Source of the DNA: Paraphaeosphaeria minitans
Lineage: Eukaryota; Ascomycota; Dothideomycetes; Pleosporales; Didymosphaeriaceae
Reading direction: 5' to 3'
Length of the DNA: 64,000 bases
Assembly: GCA_015832175.1 (NCBI GenBank)
Contig: WJXW01000004.1
Coordinates: 744,001 to 808,000, forward strand
Shown: positions 32,265 through 44,001 of the stretch, in pieces
Numbering within the stretch: the stretch's first letter is position 1
Layout: each line of letters begins with the position of its first letter
The notes under the pieces: model-generated
The model's database searches: none
The model's input: only the letters and a program-made list of their open reading frames with translations
What the model was told of the DNA's origin: nothing
Translations under genes and position numbers: made by a program

Positions 32265-33923
32265 TTCAGTGTCGCTTCGTGTATATGGTCGTGTTTTCCT
32301 ATGGCTGTCTAATCCGCAAGGGACATGGCGACTTGCTTCGTGTATATATCTGCCTCTTCTCTCCCTCCCGGAAGTGCGATACTCCCGGAAGTGCGATATT
32401 GCCTATAAATTGCAGAGGTTTGTTTTTCATCTTGACCAAAGGATGAGACATCCGGCGCATTTCAATTGGATTGCAAGAGTGAAGACGAGGCGTAGGTAGA
32501 GGCTGAATCGATAAAGCCGCAAGCCCAGCAGCTTCCATGACTCTTCTTACGAGATCCCCGACGCGGGATATAGTTTCTCAGGTGCCACAGCCAAGCTTGC
32601 TTTTATCTAGCACTTGTCTTGGAGGTGAGTCGTGACGTTCTCCGCAGTGCCTCCACGGGGCATGGAAACGGTTTAGCGTCCTTTGATCGGTGGCGTTCCC
32701 GCAGCTCAGCTCCTCCCGAGCCATCCACTCCTTGTTCTCCACTTCTCCACGTCTGATCCCGAACGTGCTACTTGCTATCTCTCGTGCGAATCTTGTGGCT
32801 TGATGCAGTCGCTGCACATGTCAGGCTGGAGCGCTGATGTTCATCCTGTCCTCCCATGATCGTTGCCGGTGGCCAAGGATGTGCCCACGCTCTTCCCGTT
32901 ACCTACATACTTACCTACCTAATCTTCTAGAGAAGTCGCTTGACGAGGCGTTACAGCATGTATGAGACATAGCCTTACAGGCCGCCGGGTTCATATTTTC
33001 ACAGAAGCTTCGTCGTAGCCCGCTATGATTTTCCAGCACTGAGGCCGGTGAGCTGCCAGCCCCGTGAGCAGATCTCAGTAATACGGTAGGTAGGTAGTGG
33101 CCATAGCCTGATGACAACCTCCGTCAACCGCATGAGGATTTCGCCGCCTCCGCAAATGCAATTTCGATGACCCCGGCTGACGGAACGCCCGGCGCGCATG
33201 CATCCAGAGCATGAGCGCGTATGATGCTGCACCCCTCTCCCCACCAGCAGCGTCTGGGTCAGCCTGCTTGAGATGGGCAGGTCAATCAAGGCCATCGTAT
33301 TTGGACCCAGCTTTGACTTCCTGAACCTAGATCTGGGACCCCTATGGCGGATTTCGTACCCACCACCCATTGCTTTCGCCGTGTAACGTTAAGCTCGATG
33401 AAGCAGGTCAGCAGTCTACACATCGGGTACCTTCTACCTACGCAGCTCAGCACTGGTTATTCGCCCCCTCCCGCAATTTCGTCGGCCTTGAAGTACCTGC
33501 ATATCAGATAACGACGAGCATTGCGAAATCTTCCTTGGCAAGCGCATATCCTGCCTCTTCAGCCCAAGTACCTCCCAGCTACCCTTGTACATGGACATAT
33601 CCACCTTCCTAAAGCGTCCTCAATGGGTTCGTCCGCCTCGCCCCCGGTATACATGTCTCACGATGTGCGTCTGTGTCGCGCGTGCTTTTGATTAATACCT
33701 TTCTCATCGGGTGTAGTCACGAAAGGGGCCTCAGCGACGCAATGGCGACTTCTGTATGCGCCATTCCGGGGCCTCATTGCGGTTGGTCACAGCTGCCGAG
33801 ACTCCTCGATATATAACCGTGGAACATCTCCCGCTGGACACGTCTTCTTCCAACGCGGATCCTTGAGTCCTTCGTTCGCTCCTTGTCTCGTTCTACTTCG
33901 TTTCATTTTTTTAGTTGCCTAAC
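32265..33923. other. intergenic region between chitinase and subtilase
   Basis: 1.65 kb. No conserved coding signal. A TATATAAC motif near 33811 lies about 110 bp before the subtilase start and is a plausible TATA box. Confidence 0.45.
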
Positions 33924-36612
33924 ATGGTGCACTGGACGTCTTTCCTTCCCTTTCTTGGGAGTGCCTTCTCCACTGCTGCCGCCGCCGCAACCTCAAAAGA
34001 GGCCACCACGCAGGTGGTTCCGGGTGCTTACATCGTAGAATTGGCTGATAATCATGTAAGTAGCTTGCTTCGCGACCCCTTGTTCCCATGTCTAATCGTC
34101 GTAGAACTCGGATACCTTCTACAGCACGCTCGGAAGCGATGACGTTGCTGTGAAACACCGCATGAAGCTCGACTACAAGCTTTTCAAGGGTACCTCGTTC
34201 CAATTGAAGGATGTTTCGGATGTGGACGCTGCCGCCGCCAAGATCGCCAACATGGATATGGTCAAACGAATCTGGCCAGTCCGTGTCTTCCATGTGCCAA
34301 AGGACGAGGTTGTCTGGAAGGGCACCGACGGTCGCACCGAATTCGTGCAGGCTGCCCTGAGGAAGCGACAGTCGAACGGAACTGACAGCGACACCTTCTC
34401 CACGCACGTTATGACGCAAGTAGACCGTCTTCGAGAGAAGGGTATCACAGGGAAGGGAACCAAGATTGCAGTCATCGACACTGGCATAGACTACCTCCAC
34501 CCTGCTCTGGGTGGTGGTTTTGGTGCGGGTCACTTGGTGTCGTACGGCACCGACCTTGTTGGAGACAACTATAATGGTTTCAACACGCCAGTGCCTGATG
34601 ACGATCCGATCGATGAGTGCGAAGGTCATGGAAGCCACGTCGCTGGTATCATCGCCGCACAAACCAACCCATATGGCTTCACGGGCGCTGCACCTGATGT
34701 CACACTTGGAGCATATAGAGTATTCGGATGCGGCGGCTCCGCTGGAAACGATGTACTCATTGCGGCATACAACCAAGCCTTCGAGGATGGAAGCGACATC
34801 ATCACTGCATCAATCGGTGGAGCTTCTGGATGGACAGAAGACCCCTGGGCGGTGGCAGTGCAACGAATTGTCGAGCAAGGAGTGCCCTGCACGGTATCGG
34901 CAGGAAACGATGGCGACCAAGGTCTCTTTTACGCCAGCACGGCAGCAAACGGAAAAGGAGTAACCGCTATTGCTTCTGTTGACAACACAGTGGCACCTCA
35001 GGTCCTAACCAACGCTACTTACAGCACCAGTAACTCGTCAGCCGAATCATTCGGATGGACTCCCGGTAGCCCTGCAAACTGGCCCAACATCAGCCTTCCG
35101 CTGTGGAATGTGAACAACGACGCAACCGACACCGCGAATGGCTGTGATGCGTACCCAGCCGACACTCCTGATCTCTCTGAATACATTGTGTTGATACGCA
35201 GAGGCTCATGCACATTTATTCAGAAGGCGACCAATGCGGCTGCCGCCGGTGCTAAATATATCCTGTTCTACAACAACGTCGCAGGACTCATTTCCGTTTC
35301 TGCCGTCGTAGATGGTATTGAAGGAGTAGGCATGGTGACAGCCGAGCAGGGTGGCGAGTGGATCGCCGACTTGAAGAGTGGCACAACCGTCACCGTGACC
35401 ATTGTTGACCCCAAGGTTGCCCCGATCTACATTTCTTCTTCGCCGAATGCTGCCACTGGCGGATTTCTCAGCACCTTCACGTCCTGGGGTCCCACGTACG
35501 AAGTTGATGTCAAGCCCCAGCTAGCAGCTCCAGGCGGCTTGATTCTCTCGACTTACCCGCGCGCGCTTGGCGCCTACGCCGTTCTCTCCGGTACCTCGAT
35601 GGCGTGCCCTCTTGCGGCTGCCATCACCGCCCTGGTTGCTGAAGTTCGTGGAACTTTCGATCCGGTGGAACTTGAGAACGTCCTTTCGGCAACTTCCAAC
35701 CCAAACCTCTTCAACGACGGAGCCTCAACCTACCCATACCTTGCTCCTGTAGCCCAGCAAGGCAGCGGTCTGCTCCAAGCCTACGATGCTGCGTACACCA
35801 AGACCATATTGAGCATTTCCAGCATCTCCTTCAACGACACGGCGAACCTTATCCAGACCACCAACTTCACCATCGAGAACACGGGCGAAGATGAGGTCAC
35901 ATTTGATCTCGCGAACGTGGTAGCAGCTTCCGGCTACACTCTCGAGGCAGGCACCATCTTCCCCAGCCTGTTCCCCAACGAGCTCACTGCCACCGGTGCT
36001 GCGTTAAAGTTCAGCGAAGACAAAGTCACCGTCCCCAGCCAGGGCTCAGCCGTCGTCTCCGTCACGGTGACGCCCCCCACGCTCGACGTATCACGCCTCC
36101 CCGTCTACAGCGGCTACATTACGCTGAACTCCACCAGCGACTCGCTGAGCCTCCCCTATCTCGGCGTGGTCGGCAGTATGAAGAACGCGACCGTCCTCAG
36201 CGCAGACGACACCTACCTCACTACCACTGCCGACCCCAACTCCGCACCTATCAGCGGAAACACGACCTTCACCATCCCGTCGAACAACGGCACGGTGCCC
36301 AACGGCACTGCCTACCCAGAGGTCTTCCTCGGCCTTGCGCTCGGTAGCCCCTACGTCAAGCTCGAGGTCATCCCCCAGGGCGGCTACGCCACCAACACTT
36401 CCTCGCTCGGCAACATTTTCAGTTTCCCGCAGGTGCACCTCCCGCGTGGAGGATCTCTGCCAGAGTTCAACGGTCAGCTGGCGGATGGCTCGTTTGTCCC
36501 GGCGGGCACGTACAAGTTCAAGGTTAGCGCGCTGCACATCTTCGGCGATGCGGCGAAGGAGAGTGATTACGATATCGTGGAGACTGTGAACTTTGGTATC
36601 AAGTACATATAG
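33924..36612 (+). CDS. secreted subtilisin-like serine protease with PA domain
   Basis: Two exons, 33924-34055 and 34105-36612, 879 aa; the 49-nt intron starts GTAAGT. Signal peptide MVHWTSFLPFLGSAFSTAAA is followed by an inhibitor I9-type propeptide (VPGAYIVELADNH, then KLFKGTSFQLKDVSD). The S8 triad is complete: Asp169 in VIDTGIDYLHP, His222 in GHGSHVAG, Ser542 in SGTSMACP. A protease-associated (PA) insert lies at about 385-450 (YIVLIRRGSCTFIQKA). The C-terminal 300 residues are beta-rich, like the Fn3-type module of Vpr/C5a-peptidase-like subtilases. Family members are extracellular proteases for nutrient capture or host and microbe attack. Several N-x-S/T sites suggest glycosylation. Probably active. 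Confidence 0.93.
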
Positions 36613-37375
36613 AAGAGGCGTGGAAGGGTACTGAGATGCCCATGATGTATGACACAATGCATGATATCCTTTTGACTACCCAATTCGCTTGCTCGTCTGT
36701 AGATGCCGTCTGGTGCCAGCGCTCGCTGTGCTAATGGGACAACTGTACAAGCCTCACACAGAGTTACCGTGGGTGGGTACGCGTCTCACAGTCCAGCTTC
36801 CAGATTCCAGATTCCAGATGGAACCATTTCGGTCTTTGCTGCGGGAAGGTTTCGAAATGGGGCTCCGGATAGTCGTCGAAGATGCCACCCTTCAGAATGA
36901 GCTTCGGCGCATCCAGCTCCATGGAGGAATATATGGGACTTCGACGGCCAAGACGTAGATGGATGACATATTTACAAGGCTCTTGCGGTTTCAGGAGTGC
37001 GGGGTCTCTTTGATGACCAGGGCGGTACTGAACGGCATGAGGATGCATGTGGATGCTTGTGGAGCCCCGCTTCTCCTCTCGGCAAGAGCGGTGAGGTTGG
37101 AGTGCGGAATTGGTTCCATGGTCACGCCGAACATGGTGTGGAGGACGTTGGTGTTTTTGAATATTCGCTGACGGGGATAGACTAGTGGTCGTCGATGGTA
37201 GACTGAGGGTGTGGAGTCTGGAGATGGCCGCGGGCGCCTTGTTTGCAAATGGCTAGCGTGGATTACCTAACACTGGGTAGTCTAGGTAATGGTGAACTTC
37301 TTATGTTGAACTACATGCAACCTTGGTCGCGGAATTTCACAGCATAGTTGGATACTGGATTCCTACTTGTCAGCC
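36613..37375. other. intergenic region
   Basis: 763 bases with no recognisable gene. A short CAGATTCCAGATTCCAGAT-type repeat lies near 36794-36820. Confidence 0.45.
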
Positions 37376-37900
37376 ATGGTAGGGACAATTCCTTGCGTGC
37401 CTCAAGCCCCGCTAAAATGACAGTCGCGCGACTCCAATGCAACCTACCTCCACTTCCACGCCTCGCACCACGCCGACCTCCTCGAAGACTTCACCCAGTC
37501 CACCAACCAGCTGCCCGATGAGGAGATTCTCGTACCGCAATATCTCCAGCCGTTGAACCCCGAGGATGAGGACGATGTCGTGCCAGACCAGCACGCTGCA
37601 TTCGGCATCCAGCGCGCGACCCAAGGCGAAAAAGAGATACACTGGCGCCATCTTGGTCTCGAGGATATAGCGAGGAGGGGACACGCGGACGGCACATCTA
37701 GCGGCGCCAATACTGGGCCCGCTGGTGCCGCTTCGCGCGCGGCAGCATTGCAGACGCGCGATGAGCCCGTGATGCTCGCGCTCAGGAGGCGACCCGGTGC
37801 TGGAACCCCAAGCGCGACCCTGGCCCTCACAAGTGTAGCTGCCCAGGTACCTGCAGGAGGAGGCGGCGGCGGCGGCGGCGGCAACGGGCTTCCACGATGA
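37376..37900 (+). CDS. orphan 159-aa protein, start codon in its own exon
   Basis: I do not recognise the family. The frame 37424-37900 encodes a protein-like sequence: SRDSNATYLHFHASHHADLL, EDFTQSTNQLPDEEILVPQY and an acidic stretch PEDEDDVVPD. It has no ATG near its beginning. A GT-AG intron at 37379-37423 (45 nt, GTAGGG...TGACAG) joins the ATG at 37376 (context CAGCC) directly to codon 2. This gives 159 aa ending in an Ala/Gly-rich tail with a nine-Gly run. Composition of the first 90 residues is natural and unlike a chance frame. The opposite strand also has a 155-codon proline-rich frame, judged a shadow. Function unknown; no signal peptide or membrane segment. Confidence 0.5.
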
Positions 37901-38006
37901 ATGACCCGCACCTATGAATCCAAGACGAACATCATCATCCCATCACAGCTTAATGGGGCGGTTGCACGAATGCCGATGAGCACATGTTCATTTCCACCGT
38001 TATCCT

Positions 38007-38354
38007 CTACGGCGCCTCGTTGATCCCTTCCTCTACCACCGTCCCAACCACTAAATCCGGCATCCCGTTGGTAAAATTCCCGATATTTGCCATCAGCGGC
38101 CCCATCTGCTCAGCGTCGCTCGCCGCCTTCTACCATCCTTCCAGCGTCTTGAACCGGACATTGATGATATACGCGTAATCCGAATCCGGAGCCGCCCGCG
38201 AAACGGTACATCACAGCAGACTGTGTGGTATCCAAGCTTTAGAGGCCATCGGGATGTGGGTTTTCACGCGATAGTCGGTGTCGAGCTTGAGGTCGGGTGT
38301 GCGCTTGTAGATGATATTTTTGACGACCTGGTACGCGGGGCTCGGGGCGGCCAT
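38007..38354 (-). pseudogene. decayed EthD-like dimeric alpha/beta-barrel gene
   Basis: The minus strand from the ATG at 38354 reads AAPSPAYQVVKNIIYKRTPD then YRVKTHIPMASKAW, the N-terminal pattern of EthD-type proteins, including the conserved TH-x-P. An in-frame TGA follows near codon 48. After it, DSDYAYIINVRFKTLEGW and MGPLMANIGNFTNGMPDL continue the family pattern, broken by a TAG directly after the EGW. Between the two halves, the neighbouring frame carries VMYRFAGG, suggesting a small frameshift. EthD-like proteins are small oxidoreductase-associated or aromatic-degradation barrels. The copy cannot make a full protein. The family match is from remembered motifs and should be searched. 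Confidence 0.5.
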
Positions 38355-39161
38355 CGTGGAGTTTCCCTGCCGAAATGGCAGAACATTGGAAGAGTTGTTG
38401 AAGACCCGGTTCGGATAGATGTTGGAGAGGTTGAAAGCAAGTCTTTCAACGTTGGTATGAGTGCAATGCCTTAATGACAGCGTCTCAAAGACCCCTTCTC
38501 TGCCTTATGCCAGCGGCTGTGACCGACGGCAGTCCCCCGTCACCCGTTTCTCGTGATATGACGGCTCAACAGTCATCCGACCCTTTTGAATATGTCGTCA
38601 CGAAAAGGTGCAGAGGAATTACACGTCGTGGCGGAGTTTTGTGCGTGGGGTTCCACCGCAGATATCGGAGCCTTGGAGAGTCATCCTGGGCCAAAACAGG
38701 ACTGTTCAAGTTGCGAACTGGCCCCGCAGCCCCAGGCTCGTGATGAATCAATTCATGTCGCTCGCCATGTACCTTCTACGAGAACCCATCAAAGGAGCAT
38801 CCAAAGAGGCATCCATACACGAAGCCTTCTTGCGTTGGCGGATCGGGATTGGAGGACCGGGGCTTGATTTTAGTTGGCTTTTAACCTCTTTGGGTTTTAG
38901 TGACCCCATACCCGTGATATACATCGCATCTTCGTTCTACCTAAAGACTCTTTCGATCTACCCCTTCCTAATTGGAATAGTACAGATCCACATGCTCGTT
39001 ATCTCACGAGGCCGTCTGCCTAGATGGTGAACCATAGCGCGAAACTAGGCCATCGGTCGGGATTGGCCCCTCCGAAATCCGCCCTGCTGTCAGTCCCATA
39101 AGAGCAATGGAGCTACCACATCCACCACTTGCGCGCAACAATCAAATAAACTCCATCCACG
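38355..39161. other. intergenic region upstream of the GST gene
   Basis: 807 bases. A 140-codon plus-strand frame at 38608-39030 includes a hydrophobic stretch but no known motif. I treat it as unproven. Confidence 0.4.
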
Positions 39162-40206
39162 ATGCCTAAGACCATACTCTACGACTTCCCCAGCAGAGAG
39201 CCATGCCCGGCGTGGCTCCCGAGCGCCTGGAAAGGTCGGCAGCAACCCAGCGCTGGTAGCACGAGCGGAAATACTGACAGCATGTAGTTCGCCTGGCGCT
39301 CAATCACAAGAAGATCGACTACGAAACGCAATGGGTCGAGTACCGTACGTCGAATCCAGTGATACTGATCTGTCGTCCAACTCCGATGCTAATACTTCCG
39401 CAGCGGATGTGGCACCCCTAGCAAAATCATTGTTGGTCTCTATCTTGCAGACTGCAGGACCAGGCACTCAACCATCGCAGATGCATCCCTCCGAATGAAG
39501 GACCAGGCCTGCTGTACACGATCCCGATCATGACGACGGCTGGTGGGGAGCATATCATGGATTCCAAGAAGATCGTGTGAGTACTTTGCACGCCGTAAGG
39601 ATACGGCGTATGCTGACACTTCGCAGGGACTACCTCGAGGAACATTACGCCCCGCCAGACTATCCTTCTTTGCAACTCGATAGCCCAATCCTCGCTCGCG
39701 TCGCAGAGCAGATGCCGGGGATTATGCAGCGCTGGGCATCGTCTGTTCGTATGTCACAAGGCTCTGGAATAGCAGATCTCCTGGTTGACCTGGTCTATAG
39801 TGTATCCCCTAGTCCCCCGAAACCTCCTCAATCCAAGAAGCGCAGAGTACTACGAACGCACGCGCCAGCAGTTCTTCGGCATGTCGCTCGAAGAATTCGG
39901 GCGCCTGAAGTCGGGCGAGGCGTGGGCTGAGCTGGACGCTACGTGGGGCGGGATGGCTGCTTTGCTGAAAGAAACGGAGGGGCCTTATTTCTTGGGTGAT
40001 ATAGGTGCGTTTAGAAAACGGTGGTGGGCTTCTTACATTGATTTAACGTGCCCACCGCAGTGTCTTACGCTGACTTTCAGCTCGTCGCAATATTGCATTG
40101 GGCGAAGCGGGCTGATGAGAGTGTCTTTGAGCGGCTTGTCGCGTTTGAGCCGGCTTTTGGGACGATTTACGAGGCGGCCGCGCCGCTTTTGGAGCGGGAA
40201 ACTTAG
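39162..40206 (+). CDS. glutathione S-transferase-like protein, seven exons
   Basis: Exons: 39162-39234, 39288-39344, 39404-39431, 39481-39576, 39627-39748, 39801-40004, 40061-40206; 241 aa. Six GT-AG introns of 49-59 nt keep phase throughout. The N-terminal thioredoxin-like half reads MPKTILYDFPSREPCPAWLP, SAWKVRLALNHKKIDYETQW and VEYPDVAPLAKSL, as in fungal GSTs of the group often found with secondary-metabolite or detoxification genes. The pocket region GEHIMDSKKIVDYLEEHY carries the D-S pair that normally contacts glutathione. The C-terminal helical half includes PLVPRNLLNPRSAEYYERTR and VSYADFQLVAILHWAKR. It conjugates or isomerises electrophiles with glutathione; substrate unknown. No metabolite cluster genes flank it here. 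Confidence 0.87.
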
Positions 40207-40336
40207 ATGTGTTGGCAGCAGAGAAAAATTTGAAAAGAACATAGCAGAAACTAGGTTTCAATGATCCAACTTCATTATTACCAGCTACGCTGCTAATTCA
40301 GAACACATATGCCTCGCCCTCACTGTAACGCGTTCG

Positions 40337-41607
40337 TCACAATGGTGGAAGCAAACCCACACCCGACGGCCTCCTTCCCCCGCAGCCAACCTCAACCACC
40401 TTTGCCGAATCTCTGATCGAAAACCTGCAGACGATAACCTGCGGCACAGCAATAACACCCTCACCCTGCCCAGCTTCCACAAGCAACCCATGCTCCCACA
40501 TCTCCTTACGCAACCCCGCCGAATCCGCACTCTCCTCCGTCGCCGCACTCCCCTTCCTCACCTGCCACCCCGACCTCTCCCCAATCTTAGCTCCCACATA
40601 CTCCCGAGGCCACGAACTCAACGCCACACTCCTCATCCTATCCCTCCCTCCTTTACTGAACAACGAGCTCAAAAATGGCAGATTCGCAAACAAGATCATC
40701 AGCGTAACCTCCGCGGTATACCAGTGTATGTACATGGATGACCGCGACTGAACGAGTGCGTAGTACCGCGCGAGGATGCTGGCGCCGAGGACGCAAGTCC
40801 CGAGGAGGAAGAGCGAGGCTTGCAGCGCTTTGCGGGGCGTGGGGATCAAGGCGATGGGGAAGAAGAAGGTGGGAACGATCGTGGTGGTGTCTGCTGCGAG
40901 GACGAGGATCGAGTGGTGGTAGTATGTGAGGCATTGCTCTAGGGGTGGTTAAGCTAGGATGGGTGGTTGGATGGATGGAGGCGAGGCTTACTGTTTTGCG
41001 TGGAGGGGTTCCAGTAGTTGGACGTTGGGGGACACCATAGTGGTAGGAGAGCTTGGGTGAGTGCGTAGGATGTGAGACAGTAGATTGAGATGTAGAGCAG
41101 TGGTCTTCGTTTGGCGTTGGTTCTGGTTGCGGGACTGTGAGGTCTGAGGACTGTTTTCTTTGTTTCGGTCCCGTTTTGTTGGGTTGGACTCACAATATGC
41201 GGCGATACAGGATGAGCAGGCAGCCTTTGATTAGCCAGACTGTTGTGATCTGAAGCTCTTCTAGTAAAAACCTCATTTTCAGTCTTCGCGCTGTGTCTTT
41301 GGTTGAAGTAGTGGAATCGAAGGTCTGGTTCGCAGAATAGACCATACCGGTGAAGGGTATCTAGCATCATCAGCGATGTCCCCGCGGCGCTGACAATTGG
41401 CATCCTCACAACGGCAAGAATCATAGCCCAGTCGTCGAGCTGTAGCTTTCGGATCGACCCTAGAGTCGAGAGACGGGAGATGCTGGGAAGTGATCAATAC
41501 CAAGATATCACAGCTATCACGGAGCAAGCTTACAGTCTTGCAAGAACCAGCGACACCCCGACTGCGTACAGCGCCCATGACTCTACGGCGAAAAGTGATG
41601 GATGCAT
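40337..41607 (-). CDS. PTH11-like seven-helix membrane receptor
   Basis: Five exons: 41607-41534, 41482-41343, 41296-41194, 41134-40992, 40938-40337; 353 aa, phases consistent at every join. Typical features of the fungal rhodopsin-like/PTH11 group are QLDDWAMILAV (helix 2 start), EELQITTVWLIKGCLLILYRR (helix 3) and LLPLWCPPTSNYWNP with its Cys. They continue with QCLTYYHHS (the partner Cys) and YIHWYTAEVTLMILFANLPF (last helix), then a soluble tail of about 120 residues. No CFEM domain precedes it. Such proteins are plasma-membrane sensors; Magnaporthe Pth11 senses surfaces. The donor of intron 2 (GTCTAT at 41342) is weak, so that boundary is the least certain. Helix 1-2 is shorter than usual. 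Confidence 0.72.
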
Positions 41608-44001
41608 ACTGTATTCGTTCGTTCCGAATACCATGTGATGAGCCACCGGAGTCTGAGAACAAGAATTCCTCCGGGTAGTGTATGGAAACTCAGGCGCATG
41701 TATACATTGTCATTATTCCGCACGTGCATAAGACACCCAAGCTCAGCTTCGCGCCACCATGGTGTCGCGTCTCCATCGACAACATGCATTTTGACGAGAA
41801 AAAGCATTCCCCACGATTCTATCGCTGACATGACCCATAATGGGTGATCGCCTTCATTGTCGAACGAATACAGTGGCAGCTGTACAGTGGGGCAGACATC
41901 CAGAGCACTGGGAGGAAAGGTCTGAGCAAATCGTATTCGGGTGTACCTCCCGTAGGCTCAGAGACTGGGCAAATGGTCGAAGTTCTGGAGTGGAGATTGC
42001 GCCCCAAAGATAGACCAGTACCATGGCACTGGCAGATGCACGGACGGTGATTGGATCGTGGGAGACCTTAGACATCGCTTTCTTGGAGACAGTAGATAGT
42101 GAGAACGGGCTGCGTGGAGCGACGCGTTGCATAGTAGTCAGGGGTTGACCCGCAGTTCGTATAGCCCACGCGGGTGGTTTCAGATCGAAAACTTGCACAG
42201 CTCGACTTGGATGAACCCATACGTTGCTTTGGGTAGCAGTGATTGAAGACACAACCCTTGATTCGGTTTTTTTCAGCTCAGACCAGAGGTAATTGCACGG
42301 AATTCTCAGCTTCTCCACCACATTGTTGATACAATCATGGGGTTAGCAGTGTTGTCAATTGAGGTTCGGCTCGTGCTTAAAAGCAAAGCAAAAGGCGCCA
42401 CATTACCAACACCCCGGATCAAACCGTACAAACCCTGACTATCTTCGTCGAGACGGACATCAAGAGAGACCTCGGCAATTCATTCAGTAGCTTTGCTTTG
42501 CCATCTCAAAGCATCGACCGCTCCAAGCATAATCCTCGCATTTCAAACTGTCAAAAGGAGAAACATACTGAGTAAGTTGAGAGCTGAACATCGCCGAAAG
42601 AAACGCGCTCCCACTGATATCGACATCAGCGGCTGAAGCCACGGTTGAGTTTCGGGGTGGCTGTACTAGATTAGGCTACCAAGAGGTTCGAGAGTCAAAT
42701 TCCAACCGCAATGGCGATCATACCTGAGCAACGATGAATTGATCTGGCGGACGTAAAACAACGAGGCCAGATCTGTGCAGGATGTCACCATAAAGAAACA
42801 TCACTATGGCAGTTTGGTCCGCTGAATGCAGGCCACTCAGAATGAAAGTTACTGCAAAAAGAAAACATGTACCCTTTAATCCTCTCCCCTGTGCCAACTA
42901 TCGGCGCAGCGAACGAGTCTCAAAGGCGTCACCACCCTTAGAAGAAGGTGGGCGATGACTTCTTACTCTAGCTTCTATGTCCACACTCGTTTCACCGTAG
43001 GGCATACCGTATTGACGAGCTCTAGCAATGTAGAAGCAAATACCGCAACGCAACAGACCAATTACGATCTTTGCTTGTGGTTATCTCACTGGGCCGAAAC
43101 CGGCTGCGAGCTTCAAACCCACGTCCATGCCAAGAGCATGGACGGGATATGAATAATTACCCCCAGATGCCTCAGGAAGCCCCAATAGCCACCGTTGTCG
43201 ATCCCATAAGGGAGACGATCCACACATCCCAGAGGATATCGGCGTGCGAAAGGCAGTAGGAACTTCGATATCGGAACTACTCTTATGGATCGAGTACATG
43301 ATCCAGTGCGTGGACAGTGGTTCGCACCTCTCGCTCTGGGATTGTTGCGGTGTCCTATTAGTGGCCACTTCACAAGGCCGTGCCCTATTGATGGCGAGGT
43401 TTCAACGCCGCTCCCTATTTGCGGCCGGTTGCAAGGTCCAATAACCCTATTTGTAGCCGGGATCGAAAGGCTTCAGTGATCGAAGGGTTGTAGCCTTATT
43501 CCCCATTCTCCACTCGTGCTATTCGGGACGTCTCCCAATATAAGCGTGCGAGTTTAATGCGAACGAGTGCTATCATCGACGCTCCGTTCTCGGGGGGCTA
43601 GCGTTGCCGGGCATCAGGGAGGACCGCAAGCGTTGAAGCATCATGACAGGCGTATGTAGAGGGATGGAGGAGAGGGTGGAGGTGAGGAATAAAGGAAGAG
43701 CTTGACAGAACAAAGAGGCGACGGGAAGAGGAAAGGCGCGTGATTGTGGTGGAAAGAATTCGGGCAATAAAGGGCACGAGGGAAAATATGCCGTGCAAGA
43801 GCGGGTGCTAGAGCATTAAATATCGTTGAAGTGCGTGAGAGGAGGTTGGGCAGAGCCGCAATTTGAAAGGAAAGACATGCGGTAGCGTGTCGCGCTAAAA
43901 AAGAGGGCTTGGCAAAGCCAGCCGAGGCGCGTCATCGGCGTCCACACGATCGTGTCAGAAGGACCTGGTGACTAGCAACTGCGCTCTGCAAACTCATTAT
44001 C
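41608..44001. other. gene desert, 2.4 kb
   Basis: Holds the promoters of the divergent receptor and EF-hand genes and no gene I can support. Minus-strand frames at 41854-42321 and elsewhere lack motifs. A degenerate 30-bp repeat lies at 43351-43471. Confidence 0.45.
43351..43471. repeat. degenerate 30-bp tandem repeat, four copies
   Basis: Units start at 43351, 43381, 43411 and 43441 (the last with a one-base insertion). Each carries a CCTATT core, then a GGC/AGCC word and a CAAGG/CAACG-type end. The copies are strongly diverged but the period is constant. Confidence 0.65.

Noticed and set aside
37444..37911. 155-codon minus-strand proline-rich frame
   Set aside because: Antisense of the orphan gene; the plus strand has the more natural composition and a plausible start exon.
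38608..39030. 140-codon plus-strand frame with a hydrophobic C-terminus
   Set aside because: No motif or helix pattern of a known family, and frames in the other phases are equally long.
41854..42321. 155-codon minus-strand frame
   Set aside because: No domain or compositional sign of coding.
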